NCBI GenBank assembly: GCA_037367355.1
Contig: CM074701.1
Coordinates: 2,728,001-2,792,000, forward strand
Direction of reading: 5' to 3'
DNA length: 64,000 nucleotides
Source of the DNA: Neoscytalidium dimidiatum
Lineage: Eukaryota; Ascomycota; Dothideomycetes; Botryosphaeriales; Botryosphaeriaceae
Of the stretch, positions 36,078 to 48,330 are shown piece by piece. Numbering within the stretch: the first letter of the stretch is position 1; each line of letters opens with the position of its first letter. The notes under the pieces are model-generated. The model made no database searches, was not told the origin of the DNA, and saw only the letters and a list, made by a program, of their open reading frames with translations. The position numbers and the translations under genes are program-made.

Positions 36078-39000
36078 CAGCAGGACACGCGTGCGAGCGA
36101 GCACGCCGGGCCGCCCTGCTCCCGGACGCGAACTCGCCGCTCCTCCACCTCTCCTCAATTTCATGAAGCCGGCGTTAAGGATGGAAATAAGGGATATGGC
36201 AGGGTCTGGATCCGAGTCTATTTTTCTGGTGGCGTCGGCGTGCAACTCCCAGATGGGACGGGGGGTGAAACGAACGGACGGATGAACGGCGTCGTCGGCA
36301 GCGGGTGTGCTTTCGTGTGGCGCGCGGCAAATGAGCAAGAGTAGCCTTCTTTTCTTAGATTTTTCACAACCGATGCCGGATTCCCGGATTCCTGCTTCTT
36401 TTCCCTCTTGTTTCTCTTCTTCCCTTAACTCTCTTCCGTATGAAATCTCCGCGCTAATTTTCACTCCTCTGCGCGGTTTTTTTGGTGAGGGCGCAAGAGC
36501 GGCGGAGATGAGAGAAATCTTGGGTCTGCTCTTCGCCGTCGTGGTATGGAGCCACTGCAATTTTGGACGCGATGCGGCTTTTCTGCAATGGCGAAAAGGG
36601 AAAGGAAGAGGAAGACGTCAGGATCTCGCAACTCGCTCTCTTTTTTTCTGTTCCCTTGTCAACCCTTTTCGGCAATCCTTCAGGAACCGAAAGGAGAGAG
36701 CCAGAGGGTAAGCCGGGCCATGTGTATTTCCGGATACCCTTTTCAACTTACTCGCATGGCCGGAGAGATGAGTACCCCTGAGTGGCGGTGTTGGAAGAAA
36801 GTCCCTTTTTTTGGGTGGCTCGTCCCGCCATCGTTCGGTGAGATGCGTGGGCTGCTGCTCGCCTGCTCGGCTCGGTAGATCTCAGGGGCCAACTCCGGGG
36901 ATAAACGGTGCCCGGGGATGAGGTAAGATGTGGGTCACGGGAATGAAGAAGTCGTTTATTCGAATGCTCTGTCTCGCAATGGCAAGGCAGGCTTCTGGAG
37001 AGTTTGGAAGCCGTTTTGAGATGTTGCATTTAGTAGTGTGTTGCGAGAATATGCTTCAGGCTACCCATGTGGCGCTCGACCACGAGGGGTTACGTCACCC
37101 CTGCTCGAGCTATATTTACTCCTCATTGCAGTACATATATGCAATGGATAATTGGGCACTGACACATTAATAATGTAGCCAGATGTAAGTTATATTGTGA
37201 CATATGCGAATTACCACGGCTATTTATGGTACTCGACCTTTTGGAATCGGTTCCTTCGGCATGAGCACACAGCGGATGATAGAATAGGTCGCCATTGTCA
37301 TAAGGGTAACGAGAACCCTCTCACATCTAGTTTGATATACTTTAAAGTTTGCTCTGACTTTGTAAGCGGATCCTGCTTACTTCAATTCATACGGATTTTC
37401 GATAACGATGGCTTCGACAGAAGCTATCTTCGTTGTTCATTATATTACAGTGTAGAGTGCCATAGTTCCTTCTCTCCTGTTCTAAAAAGTCACCCCCATC
37501 TTCTCAGAGTATATACAACCTCGGGCTTCAGTAGTATCTTATCCTTCCTGTCTCATCATGACTCGAGTATCTTTCCACACTTTCGTCCTTGTCTTTCCGA
37601 AGGCGTAATCACCGAATTGAAAAATTACAATGCTAAACTGTCCAGCCCGGGTTGCGATGTATGAACTCAATGAGACTGTCCCTCTAAGGTTGATAAGGAG
37701 AAGACTATTTACACAAAGCAACGCACTGCACTAAGCCCCGCTTGTACAATATTCCGTATTAGTATATTTAACAAACGCTTTCGACTTCGAACATGCGATA
37801 CTCTAAATATTGTTTAACAGTAATAATGTTCTTTTCCCACGCTGAGTTCTCTGAAGTCAACCTTCAGTGTTAGTTAATCATTTTGCTATACTAGCAATAG
37901 GAGTAAATGATCTGAAACTATTCACTATTAATTTAATGTTAAATCTTCGTTTACAACTTGGGAGGACATCAATAGTATGCCAATGTTCAATTCCGTCTCC
38001 AACAAAATCGCTGTCCAATAGTTTTATATCCTTATCATCTTTTATATATCGTCTTAAAGGATATGCTTGACTTGACATGATTTATAAAGAAACCATAGAC
38101 AAGTTTGAATTAGGCTTAACGATATGATGGGAAGGGAAAGTGCATTCTCTTTTTTCATTAGTATTCATGTTGCCTCCTCGTTAAGAGCCCCCCCGGCAAA
38201 GACTCCATAGAGATTTCCTACAAAGCTTTGATGGCTCACATGATAGATTCAATTTTCTGAGTCTCCATAGGATTTCTTAAAGTCTGTGTAACTGATTCAG
38301 ATCAGCAGCTTAACTGAACTGAACGTGCCTTTGGACATTTCGATGTGCACCAGTACCTATCTCGCTTGATATGGGAATTTTGTTACGACGTCTGTATGAT
38401 TTTTGCGCCCTTCCTTTCTAGACTTACAGATTTGACCACTTAAGCTCGTGGCATCCTTTGCAAGCGAACACACCACGCCTGTTGTGGAGTCACAGAGGCT
38501 GATAATCCACTATAGCGCCGTTTGGAATATCACCCCGAGGGACGGCATGCCACTCTTCAGCCGTTCAGTTAACGGTGTGTGGGATGCCTGTCCGGTACAG
38601 TTCCGAACCTCTCCCCGCTCTGCTTGAGAAACGGCTGATGAGCCAAGAGAAACCGAGACTTCCACATTTCAAGATAAGCCATTTTTGTGGCTTGGGACAG
38701 ATGATGTGACTGAAAAGTGCATGTATAATAATACGTGTTTGTCTGAGTCTGGAGGAATATCATATACTAACTGGACACTTTTAAGCCTCATTAAGCACAG
38801 TCGGCACGTGAATTTGAAACAGGTGTCCGATGGGGTGATGAACGGTATAGGTATCACTCCCATGCGTAAAATTGTTTCGTTTGGATGTCATAGAATATGA
38901 GATTGCATTCAAACGCAATCTTCAATGAGATACCGCCTACCAGCATTCGAAAGAGGTATATAATCCCAGAGCCAAGTTATCGGAGAGATGCGTTCTATGT

Positions 39001-39448
39001 GTAAAGAACACATAGAAAGCTGGTAGCCGAGGGGTTCTCTCAATCGTACAATAACTTCCTCATTCTCCTCTATTGTTGTCCGCGCAGTGTCGATGAACCT
39101 CGACAACAATAGATTCTTGTACTACTGCAATAGCCACCCCAGGCCAAGACAGGCTTGTATAGTGATATATTAGCAAGGGACAGAGCCTCCAATTAGATTA
39201 AGTGCGGCTGATATTTTCCAGGTATGGTGGTCAATAGCTGCATATCGATAATAGCCTTGACCATGTGCAACCTTTCAGCTCATGATTTACATGCCTATTG
39301 GCTTGTGCGGGGCCGACCCGACTGCCATTGCTGACAGGCTGAAAAATCAGAGGCATGCCGTGCGGAGCTTAAAACATTTGCTGGAACCGTCTCTATTTAC
39401 GTAACCTCCCACCGCTTTCTCTCTCCTTGCCGCCCTCTCACGCGCACA
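36078..39448. other. 3.4-kb intergenic, AT-rich in its right two thirds
   Basis: From about 36.9 kb the composition drops sharply to AT-rich, with many TATA-like words and stop codons in all frames. I see no gene, no transposon protein fragment and no obvious terminal repeat. The left 0.8 kb is the 3' flank of the PIP-like gene. Confidence 0.5.
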
Positions 39449-40304
39449 ATGAGGGATAACTCGTCGACAACATGCTACATGTCAGATGGCAAACCTCAGA
39501 GGCGAACATACACACCATGTAACCAGGCTGTATCATATTCCATGTGCTGCCACAGCTTTGCCGAGAACGGCTGGTCACCCGACTGGTGTCTGCCAAATGG
39601 TCTTTGCTTCAATTCAGACGGCATCGATCCCCAGGATTTAGGAACGCAAGGCTTCTGGGTTGAGTCGTGCACCGATCGGACATGGAATGATCCATCTTGC
39701 AAGGCGTTAAAACCATTCATAGATTCATGTTCTCTGGTGCGCTTCTTCCCCACGTGCAAAGCATCTTATTGTGGTTCCGTGGTCTAAAGAGTGATAGGAT
39801 GACGCCGGGAATGCAGCTGTGACTTACTGTCCAGACGCCGGAACGTACTGCTGTGGGAGGAGCAGATTTATAGCTGCATGCTGCTCCGACTATCTCGATG
39901 GGCTCACCGTCTTCGCTACAACCCTTCCATACGCGAGATTAGTCAATGTTACGACGACCATGTCAGGCTCGATCATCACAACGACTATTCCAACACTGGT
40001 ATCTAATACCTCGACCTCCACAAATGGTACCGGGCTCTCGGCTGGTGCGGGAGCTGGGATAGGTATTGCTGTCACTCTGGTAACTGTTTTCGTGCTGCTG
40101 TTAGGCTTTACACTGCGGAGGCGGTCGCGCAGAACTGATCCCATCTTTGAGGATGACGCCGAGGACAAGTACATCCCTCCTGCTGGTGCTCGATGCAGCC
40201 CAATATCAGAAATGGAATTAAACGCTGTACATGAACTGGGGGGGACTACAGAGCCACTTGAACTCCATACATACCCATCTGAAACCCTTCCGAACAGAGA
40301 TTAA
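39449..40304 (+). CDS. Cys-rich single-pass membrane protein (fungal surface or sensor type)
   Basis: Two exons (39449-39736, 39798-40304) with a 62-bp intron give 264 residues. The extracellular part is Cys-rich (CYMSDG, NQAVSYSMCCHSFAENGW, PDWCLPNGLCFNSDG, then YCPDAGTYCCG and AACCSDY), followed by a Ser/Thr-rich stalk, one membrane helix (GIGIAVTLVTVFVLLLGFTL) and a basic stop-transfer RRRSRR with a cytosolic tail of about 60 residues. This layout is common among fungal surface proteins in families expanded in plant-associated Ascomycota. There is no cleavable signal peptide, so it may be type III inserted, or the true start may lie in an unseen upstream exon. A different intron (donor near 39774, acceptor 39824) also keeps phase. 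Function unknown; it sits alone in AT-rich DNA. Confidence 0.7.
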
Positions 40305-41463
40305 GGGAAATGGGAGTTGGGACTGTTCATAGTGGTTTTTAACTCAATACATCAATCCTAAAATTTCGTTCCGACAACATGAGATGCTTACAATTTTCCG
40401 CACATCACCTAGCTTCATCACAGCAAGGTTCGGCCTTTTCCAGGTGACCTGTATGATAGATACTGAGGATTCGAGCAATGGCTCCGTACCGCACTACAAT
40501 TTGGCGACGCCAACGCAAAGCAAGAGGAACGGGACGTGGAACGAATCCGTTCCCACTGGCCAACGTAAGATCTCGTTAGATCGATCCTATCTTCTCATAA
40601 TTTCGAGCTGTTTTTTGTCCCTTATTTAACTTCCAATCAACATTATCGCACCAGCCAGAAATAAGCGATACTGCTTATGAGTGAAGTTTTCAAATTATTG
40701 AGAAAACAGAAAAACCCCCCCTTGAAAACATGAGCGCCTTTGCCCCATAATAAGAAATATATATGTATGTGATCTACACAGAGCCGTATGAGACAATTTC
40801 CGCCGCTGGTACCTTCCAAAGCGCACTACCAAATGGCCATAATGAAGAACTTAGGACATACTTACAAATGTTAGGACATCTAAATATGCAAATAGTAGAC
40901 TGGGGATTCACAAAGGTTCCCTTTTACATCTTCCTTGCCTCGATAGGCTAAGTTTTCAGGCAGTTGAAGATCTCTCATTTTATAGCATCAAGACTTTAGC
41001 ATAGAACCCACAAGTCATTGGTAATCATTCCAGCACGAGCGGGTTAGTAATCACACCATCAACTGCTACGCAATCCTGCAGTCTTGTATAGCAGTCTGCT
41101 GCATCAAGCTCTACTCGCGGAAGCGTGAGCTGAACGAATCAGACGGCATTTCCACCACAAAAACACCTATATTGAAAAGCTAAAGCAACTCTGCCGAAAT
41201 CAAACCCTTCACGACCCCCTGCTCCGATCCTGCAAAACAATCACCTTCCCAAAGCACGAGAAAGAAAGCAAGACAAGTCCAAACTAGTGCAAATTGACAC
41301 CACACCTCCACCCGACATCCGACATCCATCACCCTATTACACCTTCCGCCTCAATGCTCCTGGATTTTCACCCCATGACGACTGCAGTTGAACGATTGTC
41401 GATTTAGTAAGGTTCTTTGACAAATAAAAGTTAGGGGGTGAAAATCAAGAATGGAAACCCTTT
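40305..41463. other. Intergenic, AT-rich, no supported gene
   Basis: About 1.16 kb between the Cys-rich membrane protein gene and the end of the tetraspanin gene. Only short frames, no motif. Confidence 0.5.
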
Positions 41464-42970
41464 CTACATACGGTTGCCATTCTTCTCGTCGATGTGCCTG
41501 TAGCGAGCCTGCTCGGCGCGTTCCTTGATAACCATGGCGACGTGCAGGAGAAGGAGGAAATCGAGGCCTGCGGAGTAATTGTGCTGTTAGCAGCCGTTCA
41601 ATGCTTCGCCTCTGCCCGCCCAACACCCAAGGCTGCCCTCTAAGCCCACTTAGAGCCAAGTGGATCGCCAATACCGCCCCCAAGAATCTTGCGCAACCCT
41701 GCTCCCATGCCTTGTCTTGGCCCACCTTCCATTCTCCGTAATTTTGCTTCTTCCCGGATCCCTGTCTGGGGTGGTTGCCTTTCTTTGCGCGCCCCGGCAG
41801 CCACCGAGATAGCATGACTGTTTTGGAGACTTGGCGGCCCACTTCCCATTTTCCGTCCACTCTTACCATCCCACCAATTCCATCGTGATCGACGCCTGCA
41901 TAATAGCCAACCCGGGCAGCCTAATGAAACACGGAAAGACACTCACCAACAAGACCGAAGGCAGCCGTGAAAATGACATCGAGGTATTGGTTGGCAAAGC
42001 TGCTGAAAGGGCCGATGCAGCCGCCCAGATTAGCCGCAACAATGGCATCCGTGCATGTGGCGTCAGTGACGAAAGGCGGTGAAGTCGGATTGGCGTAACC
42101 ACAGCATTTGAACTAGATAATGAGTAACGTTAGCTTCTTCGGTCCATGTGTGACTCGATTTCCTTTTCCTCGAGCCTATTGGAGCCTAGAAGGACGGGCA
42201 GGCGGGTCGGGGCAGGCGGGACGGCGGTGGATGTGGGGAAAGATGCATAGGATATAGACGGATTTACGGAAAAGCAAAGGTTGGGGGTGCGGCTGTGTAA
42301 CGGCGGAAGAAAAAGTGTGAGTAAGACGCATTGAGAAACAAAGATACGGCCGCCCAGCGGTGAGATTATGGAGTCCATTGGCATCATGTGGCATCAGACG
42401 TCGAGTCATCTGTCCGAAGAACCATCAGAGATGTGGTCTTCTATTCGCCAGGCAGATTCCACAGAGCCCACCACCGACGGGACGATCTTCGATTCCCAAT
42501 CCGTCTAATCTCGGGAGGCGCGCGTGATGTTGCATGGTCCAAAGCAACTCGGAAAATACGCTGCGTACCTTCTGCTGCAGCAGACTCTGAGCTTCGGGAG
42601 CCTCACGGGACCAGATAATGCCCAACATACTCCGCGTCTGCAGAGTTTCAATCCAGAGGATCAAGCCCAGAACCAGGGTGAAAGTGGCGCAAAAGGTAAC
42701 CATGTATCCATGAAGACGCAGCCAGCCACGGTTAGTTGGCAGGAAAATGGCAGGCAGGGCCATCAGGAAGGTAGCGAATATGAAGATGGCATTGACGATG
42801 ACGGAGGTCAAGGGCGTACGCTTGAGAAGGATGTGCGGCGCGACTGTGTCGGTCGTTGGCTTCGAGCGCATGCTGCTCTCGCTGAACAGGGAGAAGCCGA
42901 TGAGCAGGCCGCCGCTCAGCAAGAACAGGATCTCGAAGCCGAGAAAGGTGAGCATCAGTTTGTTCGCCAT
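41464..42970 (-). CDS. PLS1: Fungal tetraspanin, Pls1-like
   Basis: Three exons (42569-42970, 41947-42112, 41464-41567) join in phase to 223 residues, the usual size of Pls1. Four membrane segments are visible: MLTFLGFEILFLLSGGLLIG, SVIVNAIFIFATFLMALPAI, YMVTFCATFTLVLGLILW, and DVIFTAAFGLVGLDFLLLLH across the last splice site. The large loop has the diagnostic C-C-G (137-139) plus cysteines at about 154 and 166. The C-terminus is RYRHIDEKNGNRM. Tetraspanins organise membrane complexes; Pls1 is required for penetration-peg or ascospore germ-pore re-polarisation in several fungi. The two introns, 456 and 379 bp, are far longer than any other in this window, yet joining their flanks gives LLQQK-FKCCGY and FGLVG-LDFLL without gaps. 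Tsp3-type assignment is the main alternative. Confidence 0.85.
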
Positions 42971-43684
42971 GGTGATCGGATGGGCTCGAAAGGACGGCTT
43001 GGATTACAACGCTCGCAGAGATCGCTCAGCGACCTCCACGACCAGCGCAAGAGGCTACGGCAGCTCAAGGAACGGAATGGGGAGAATGGAACGAAGAATG
43101 AATGACAGCAGAACGCCCGCGATCTGGCTGAATGAAGAAATTACAAGGTTGTAGATGGATACGTATACAGCCACCAGAAAGAAAGAAACAGAGTCAGAGA
43201 AGGAGAGGAACAGCAGGAAGAGAGGAAACCGAGGGCGTGATGGAACCGCCCGCCGCAAGCTTGAGGCTCATCGACGTGTCAGTGGGTTGAGATCCAACGC
43301 GAACCGTCTCAGGCGCGCGACAAGCAGCAGCCAATCAGGGCGAGCAGCTGCGGGTCGCGCCATCGCTGGGACGGCGAGCGACTGGAGCCCGCTGGCTGAG
43401 GGCGTTTGAGCGGTCGCGCAACATCGCGGCGCGGCAGGACAAGAGATGGAATCTCTCTTGTGCGACCCGGAGGCGTGATCGAACTGCCTGTTCCGGGAGT
43501 TGTGCAGACGGGCGGCGGTGTCGCAGGATGGAACGGCTGCGGGCTGGCTGGCGGCGTCGGCGACTCGGCGCGGGGCGCGGTCGCGGTCGCGAGCTCAGGG
43601 CGCGGACGCTGCATCAGCAGCAGCAGCGGCAGGGCTCATCACGGCCCCGGTCGGCGGGCGGCGGCCACGGCGGCGCGGACGGCA

Positions 43685-43713
43685 GGCGGTGGGCGGTGGG
43701 CGGTGGGCGGTGG
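43685..43713. repeat. 7-bp tandem array (GCGGTGG)x4
   Basis: Four head-to-tail copies of a G-rich heptamer, about 1.55 kb upstream of MCM1. Related GCGGTGG and GACGGTGG words recur near 44065-44095. G-runs at this spacing could form a quadruplex. Confidence 0.85.
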
Positions 43714-43840
43714 TGTGCTGCTTGAGTCGCGATGAACAAGGGCATGCAAGCGAGGCGGCGTCGGATGCGGAAGGCGCCCACCCTGGCGCATCGTTGCGTT
43801 TCATCAGCGGCCGCAGCGCCAGAGCGCGCACGCCGTCGCG

Positions 43841-43869
43841 GTCGCAGTCGCAGTCGCAGTCGCAGTCGA
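43841..43869. repeat. Hexanucleotide array (GTCGCA)n
   Basis: Nearly five copies of GTCGCA in the MCM1 upstream region. Confidence 0.85.
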
Positions 43870-44004
43870 GCAGGCCGCAGGCGACTCCGCAGGCCGCATG
43901 CGCACCGGCACGGGCATCAGGAATGAGATGAGCGCGCGGCGCCCGGCAACGCGCACCGGTGAGCGGCAGCGGGCAGCCGGCGCGGCGGCAGGCGACAGCA
44001 CAGC

Positions 44005-44045
44005 GCACCGCAGCGCAGCGCAGCGCAGGCACAGGCACAGGCAGA
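44005..44045. repeat. GCGCA and GGCACA short tandem repeats
   Basis: Back-to-back copies of GCGCA followed by GGCACA units; imperfect but clearly periodic, upstream of MCM1. Confidence 0.7.
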
Positions 44046-45265
44046 CGGCAGCCAGGCAGCGACGGTGAACGGTGGGCGGTGGACGGTGGACGGCGGACGC
44101 GGCCTCGCTGAGCGTCGGGGCAAGGGCGCGTGGGCGTGCAGGCTCGTCGCCCATCCACGGCAACGGCTGCGCGCGTTTCACATGGCATGGGTGCTCGGGA
44201 GCACCTCGGCGCCGGAGGTTGCCGGTCCGCCCGTCGCAGGTCACATGAGGAAGCGGCAGCGCTCGCTAGCCCATTTCAAGCAGCTGGCGCCTTCCTTTCT
44301 CCGGCACGCCCTAACCAGTTTTCCCTCGACCCTAATCCCCCTTCGGCGGCTGCCCGCGAGCAACTCTCTGACAGCGACACGACGCCCGCTAGGCACCGCA
44401 ACAGCAAGGTAAGCGAGCCCTCCCAGCTCCCAGCGCCCTCACCCCGCTGCGCTCGCCAGGAGCACGTCGCGCAGCGCGCCCCCCGAGCCTGACGCCTGCC
44501 CGCACGCAGCGCTGCCCGCTGCCCGCGCCGCACCGCCAGCTGAAGCCGGCCACCAGCCGCCAGCGCCCCCAGGCCGCCGCCCACAGGCCAGGCACCCAGG
44601 GCCCCAGGGCCCCAGGTCGCGCGCGGGCGGCGATCGTCGGCGGCCGAGTGCAGGCTCGGGCGTGCTGGGTTGCGCGTCGCTCGATTCGCGCAGCCGTGCC
44701 AGAGCAGGGCCGTAGGCTGACCGTGGCTCGCGCGCCCAGGATCGCTTTCTGCGCCGCCGGTTGGCTCGCCCAGCGCGTTCTCCACTCCGCCCACAAGAAA
44801 CGAATACCTTCTGCCCACCGTCCGGCTTTTCCCAATCTCTCACCCAACCTTTACCTCTCTGAGACACCTCTGCAAAATAAGTTCATCCCCGGTCGGTACA
44901 AGTCCAAGGCAGAAGCCAAGTCGCCCAGCAGAACTCGGTATGGCTGTTTCCCTTCTGTGCAACCCGCACGCCCCGAATCCAGCTCGGTCCTGCATTCCCT
45001 TGCTTGCCTCACCCGCCACCCATCCGCTGCCCGCCCCGACCCGTTTGCCTTTACCTGAGCAGCCTTGCCTGTTCCATCCGTAACTGAACGTTGCTTTAGG
45101 CTTGGTCGCAGCGACGCGCATTCGCTGCTCTTTCGGTCCGCTCACCAAACCGCTTTCCCTCGGTCGGCCTCGCTCACCACCGCGACGCCCGCCTCCATCT
45201 AAACGGGAAATCGCAATACAGTATACCCAAATCGTCACCGCTAGCCACCACCACCCACCTCCGCC

Positions 45266-46146
45266 ATGACCAGCGAAATCACCGACCACGAGCAGCAGCA
45301 GTCGCCCACTGCCACTGACGACGTTGCCAACAACGGCAACGGCGCGCTTGCCCAGGCCGACCCCAATCGCGGCACCAAGCGCCCGCGCGCGGCTGCCGAC
45401 GACGATGACGACGACGACGACAAGCCCGGCCGCGAGAGGAGGAAGATTGAGATCAAGTTCATCCAGGACAAGTCGCGCCGCCACATCACCTTCTCCAAGC
45501 GCAAGGCTGGCATCATGAAGAAGGTGAGCACCCGCCCGCCCCATCGGGAGCTTTGACCGTCGCCTATGCGCGACGCGACACGAGCGCGTCGCATGCGCCA
45601 ATTGACCCTCCCATTGATTGAGAGCATCGAGCGCTGACCCTCCTTGCCCGCAGGCCTACGAGCTTTCCGTCCTTACCGGCACCCAGGTGCTGCTCCTTGT
45701 CGTCTCGGAGACCGGTCTCGTCTACACCTTCACCACCCCGAAGTTGCAGCCGCTCGTCACCAAGCCCGAGGGCAAGAACCTCATCCAGGTAAGCATTGCG
45801 CATCGCGCCCGTCCCAATGCGTGCCCCCGCCGGGTGCTAACCTGCCCCCCGACAGGCCTGTCTCAATGCGCCGGAGCCTGCGACCAACGAGAACGGTGTC
45901 GATGGCGACAACGTTGGCGACTCCCCCGAGGACCAGCACAACCAGGTGCCCCGCGGCGCTCCCGGCATGCCTCCGGCACCCGGCATGCCTGGCGGCTACA
46001 TGACGCCCGAGCAGGCTCAGGCCATGCAGTACCAGAATTATCTGCAGCAGCAGTCGCATGCGAGCGCACAGTACCCTGGCATGCCGCCGCAGGCGGGGAT
46101 GCCTAGGCACCCGCAACAGTATCCGCCGGACCAGAAGCTGGCGTAA
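45266..46146 (+). CDS. MCM1: MADS-box transcription factor, Mcm1/SRF type
   Basis: Three exons (45266-45523, 45654-45788, 45856-46146) encode 227 residues, standard for filamentous-fungal Mcm1. The protein binds CArG-like sites as a dimer and works with partner factors in cell cycle, mating-type and developmental control. The MADS domain spans about residues 56-115: RERRKIEIKFIQDKSRRHIT, FSKRKAGIMKKAYELSVLTG and VLLLVVSETGLVYTFTTPKL, preceded by an Asp run (45-52) as in fungal orthologues. The SRF-type form (KIEIKFI, SVLTGTQVLLLV) separates it from Rlm1/MEF2-type factors. The C-terminus is Gln/Pro/Met-rich (PGMPPAPGMPGGYMTPEQAQ), a likely activation region. The introns (130 and 67 bp) fall inside and just after the MADS domain. 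The start context CCGCCATGACC is good. Confidence 0.95.
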
Positions 46147-47341
46147 GACGAAAGCTAATGGGACACGTGCCTATGATGTCAACGGGGAGAGAAGCTCCGA
46201 CATTCAGGAATTTGCTGGTTTACAAAGGAAAATCGATACCCCAATCCCAATACGAAAGGTAATCGAGCGGTCTTCCGCTGCTCACTCGTATATACCGGGA
46301 AATGTATCTGCTCAATGGGATGGGTGGGAGGCTTGCTTGGTGTCCGAAGGAGTCCATTTTCCGGTGCGGGGGTTGCTCTTGGTTTTTCTTCTTTGCTCTG
46401 CTTTATCCCACCCCCACTCCACTTCGAAGTCTCTCGTTGCGCACTAGCTGCGAACTTCAATTCGGCATTAACCACTCCTATCTTCGTCGGCCGAAGAGGC
46501 CTTACGGAAATTCGCCGTCGAGACACGATCGGCCAGGGAAGATGGACGGGTGGAAGGGAGGGTTTGGTTTTTTTTTTGATACACCCCATCATCATCATCA
46601 GTGATTTTAGCACCCTTACATTTTCTACTCGTACTGTTTTTTTCCCTTTTTCTTGCCGTTTTTAAAACATACGAATAATACCCGGAATGGTCTCATGCCG
46701 AAACCCCGTGGGAACGAGTGTAAGAACGTAGCGTGGGATCTTTGCTTTTACTTTCTACGCCGAGAGAGATTTGAAGCAATTCATCAAGCATTGATGTGTC
46801 TCTGTACGAAAATAGCCAACGGCGAGATGATTACTTCAGATCTACTATTATGCGGAACATACGCTACTAGTGAAAACCATGTGCTTATCAGTGTCTAACG
46901 ACTTCGTCAAATTTGTGCAACGTGAGAAAAGTTTTTTTTTTTTTTTCCGGTCGTGATAACAACGAAATGCCATCATCAACTAGCAGTTCGGCAAATAGCT
47001 CTCTCCTCCACCCATCTTCTTTACGAGTTCATGGCCGGGTCGGCCAGCGAATGAGGACGATAAACAATGCGCGTGCCTCCTCCTCCTCCGGAGCTTGCGC
47101 CGGATTTCGAGGCAACATTTTTTTTTCCCTTTCCCCCCCACCACCCCTTCTTTCCCCATTTCGATGCCGTCACATCAGTTTAAGCTTTTCATTTTGCCTT
47201 TTTACCCCAGATTTTTCTTGTTCCCCCCCCTTTATGTAAAGGGACAAGTGTGCTCCTCCTGCATCCGGAGCGGGAGCGGCTGGCGGCTCTTGTCTCGAAA
47301 GGCTTAGGCTCGCTTCACGCTCTGCCCTGCTCGGTCTCACT

Positions 47342-47366
<25 letters not shown>
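47342..47366. repeat. CT dinucleotide microsatellite
   Basis: About twelve CT units in the desert downstream of MCM1. Confidence 0.85.
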
Positions 47367-47372
<6 letters not shown>

Positions 47373-48302
47373 GCATGGGTTTGGCGTGGGGACGGCCAAT
47401 TTTTTTTTTTTTTTAGCTTCGAACGGATTGGCGCGCCTCTTCTCACCCTTCAATTATTTTTTTCTTGTTTGGCGCTTCGGGGATGTCGGGTTTTGTCGTG
47501 CGTGCGCTTTGGGAGAAGGGTAGTGCCTTTTTTTTTTTTTTTTGGACGTTGATTGAGACTGTGGATCGGTGGGTAAGGTGAAGGCGTGTGTGGCACGCGG
47601 TTTTGCGTTGGTGCGTCAACCGTAGGATGAAGGGGACGGGGCAAGCTCCCCCCCCCTCTCCTCCCACCTGTCGTCTCGCTAATTTCTCGGAGACATCATC
47701 TCTTTCGTGGGCAAAATCACGGATATTTTCTTTTTCTTCTTCTATTTCGTTGGGGAGGTTTAGGTGGGCTGGGGGGGAGGAGCTAGTGTAGTAAAGGGCA
47801 ACACGTGAAGCAAACATGCGGCCGTTTCGAGGGAGATCCCAGACAGCATGGACGGATTGAAAGGGGAAAAGGGTTTCGGGTGCGTTTAGAGGCAGGGCGG
47901 ATTCGCCTCTGCCCTGCGGTAATTGCTGCGTGATTGCTGCGGCACGTTGCGCCCTCCTGCCACGTCCCTGGACTTTTTTCTCTCTCTTTTTATTATCTTC
48001 ACTATAACGAGATGGAACGGGAAGCGCAAGGGATGGGTAAAAAAAAAAATGGGCGCATGTGTGTGTGTGCGGGCGTACCGTCTACCTTTCCACTTCCTGC
48101 TACAGTAGCATTCTATCATGGGCCCGGTCCAGGCCAGATCTGCGGCGAGACACAGACACACGTTCTCTCATGAATGGATGTGGCTTTGGCGGCAGGAGCC
48201 AGGGCAGACCCGCGCGAGAGAGACGGAGAAGGAAGCAGAAGCGCGCATGCAAGGCGGAGGCGGCAGGGACCTCGTGCAGGCCTGTCCGCTCCTCTCTCTG
48301 TG

Positions 48303-48330
48303 CCTCTCTCTCTCTCTCTCTCTCTCTCTC
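48303..48330. repeat. CT dinucleotide microsatellite
   Basis: About fourteen CT units; second such array in the same intergenic region. Confidence 0.85.

Larger units (their letters stand above)
42971..45265. other. 2.3-kb divergent region upstream of PLS1-like gene and MCM1
   Basis: GC-rich with several short tandem arrays listed separately (about 43685-43713, 43841-43869, 44005-44045). Long frames on both strands here (for example 43595-44188 minus) consist of Arg/Ala/Pro runs from the repeats. No gene is supported; it should contain two promoters and probably a long MCM1 leader. Confidence 0.55.

Noticed and set aside
35307..36560. 417-residue minus-strand open frame with hydrophobic stretch
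   Set aside because: Antisense to exon 4 of the PIP-like gene; the apparent membrane segment comes from reading acidic codons backwards.
44840..45601. 253-residue minus-strand open frame over the MCM1 start
   Set aside because: Val-rich patch is the reverse of the MCM1 Asp run; no family features.
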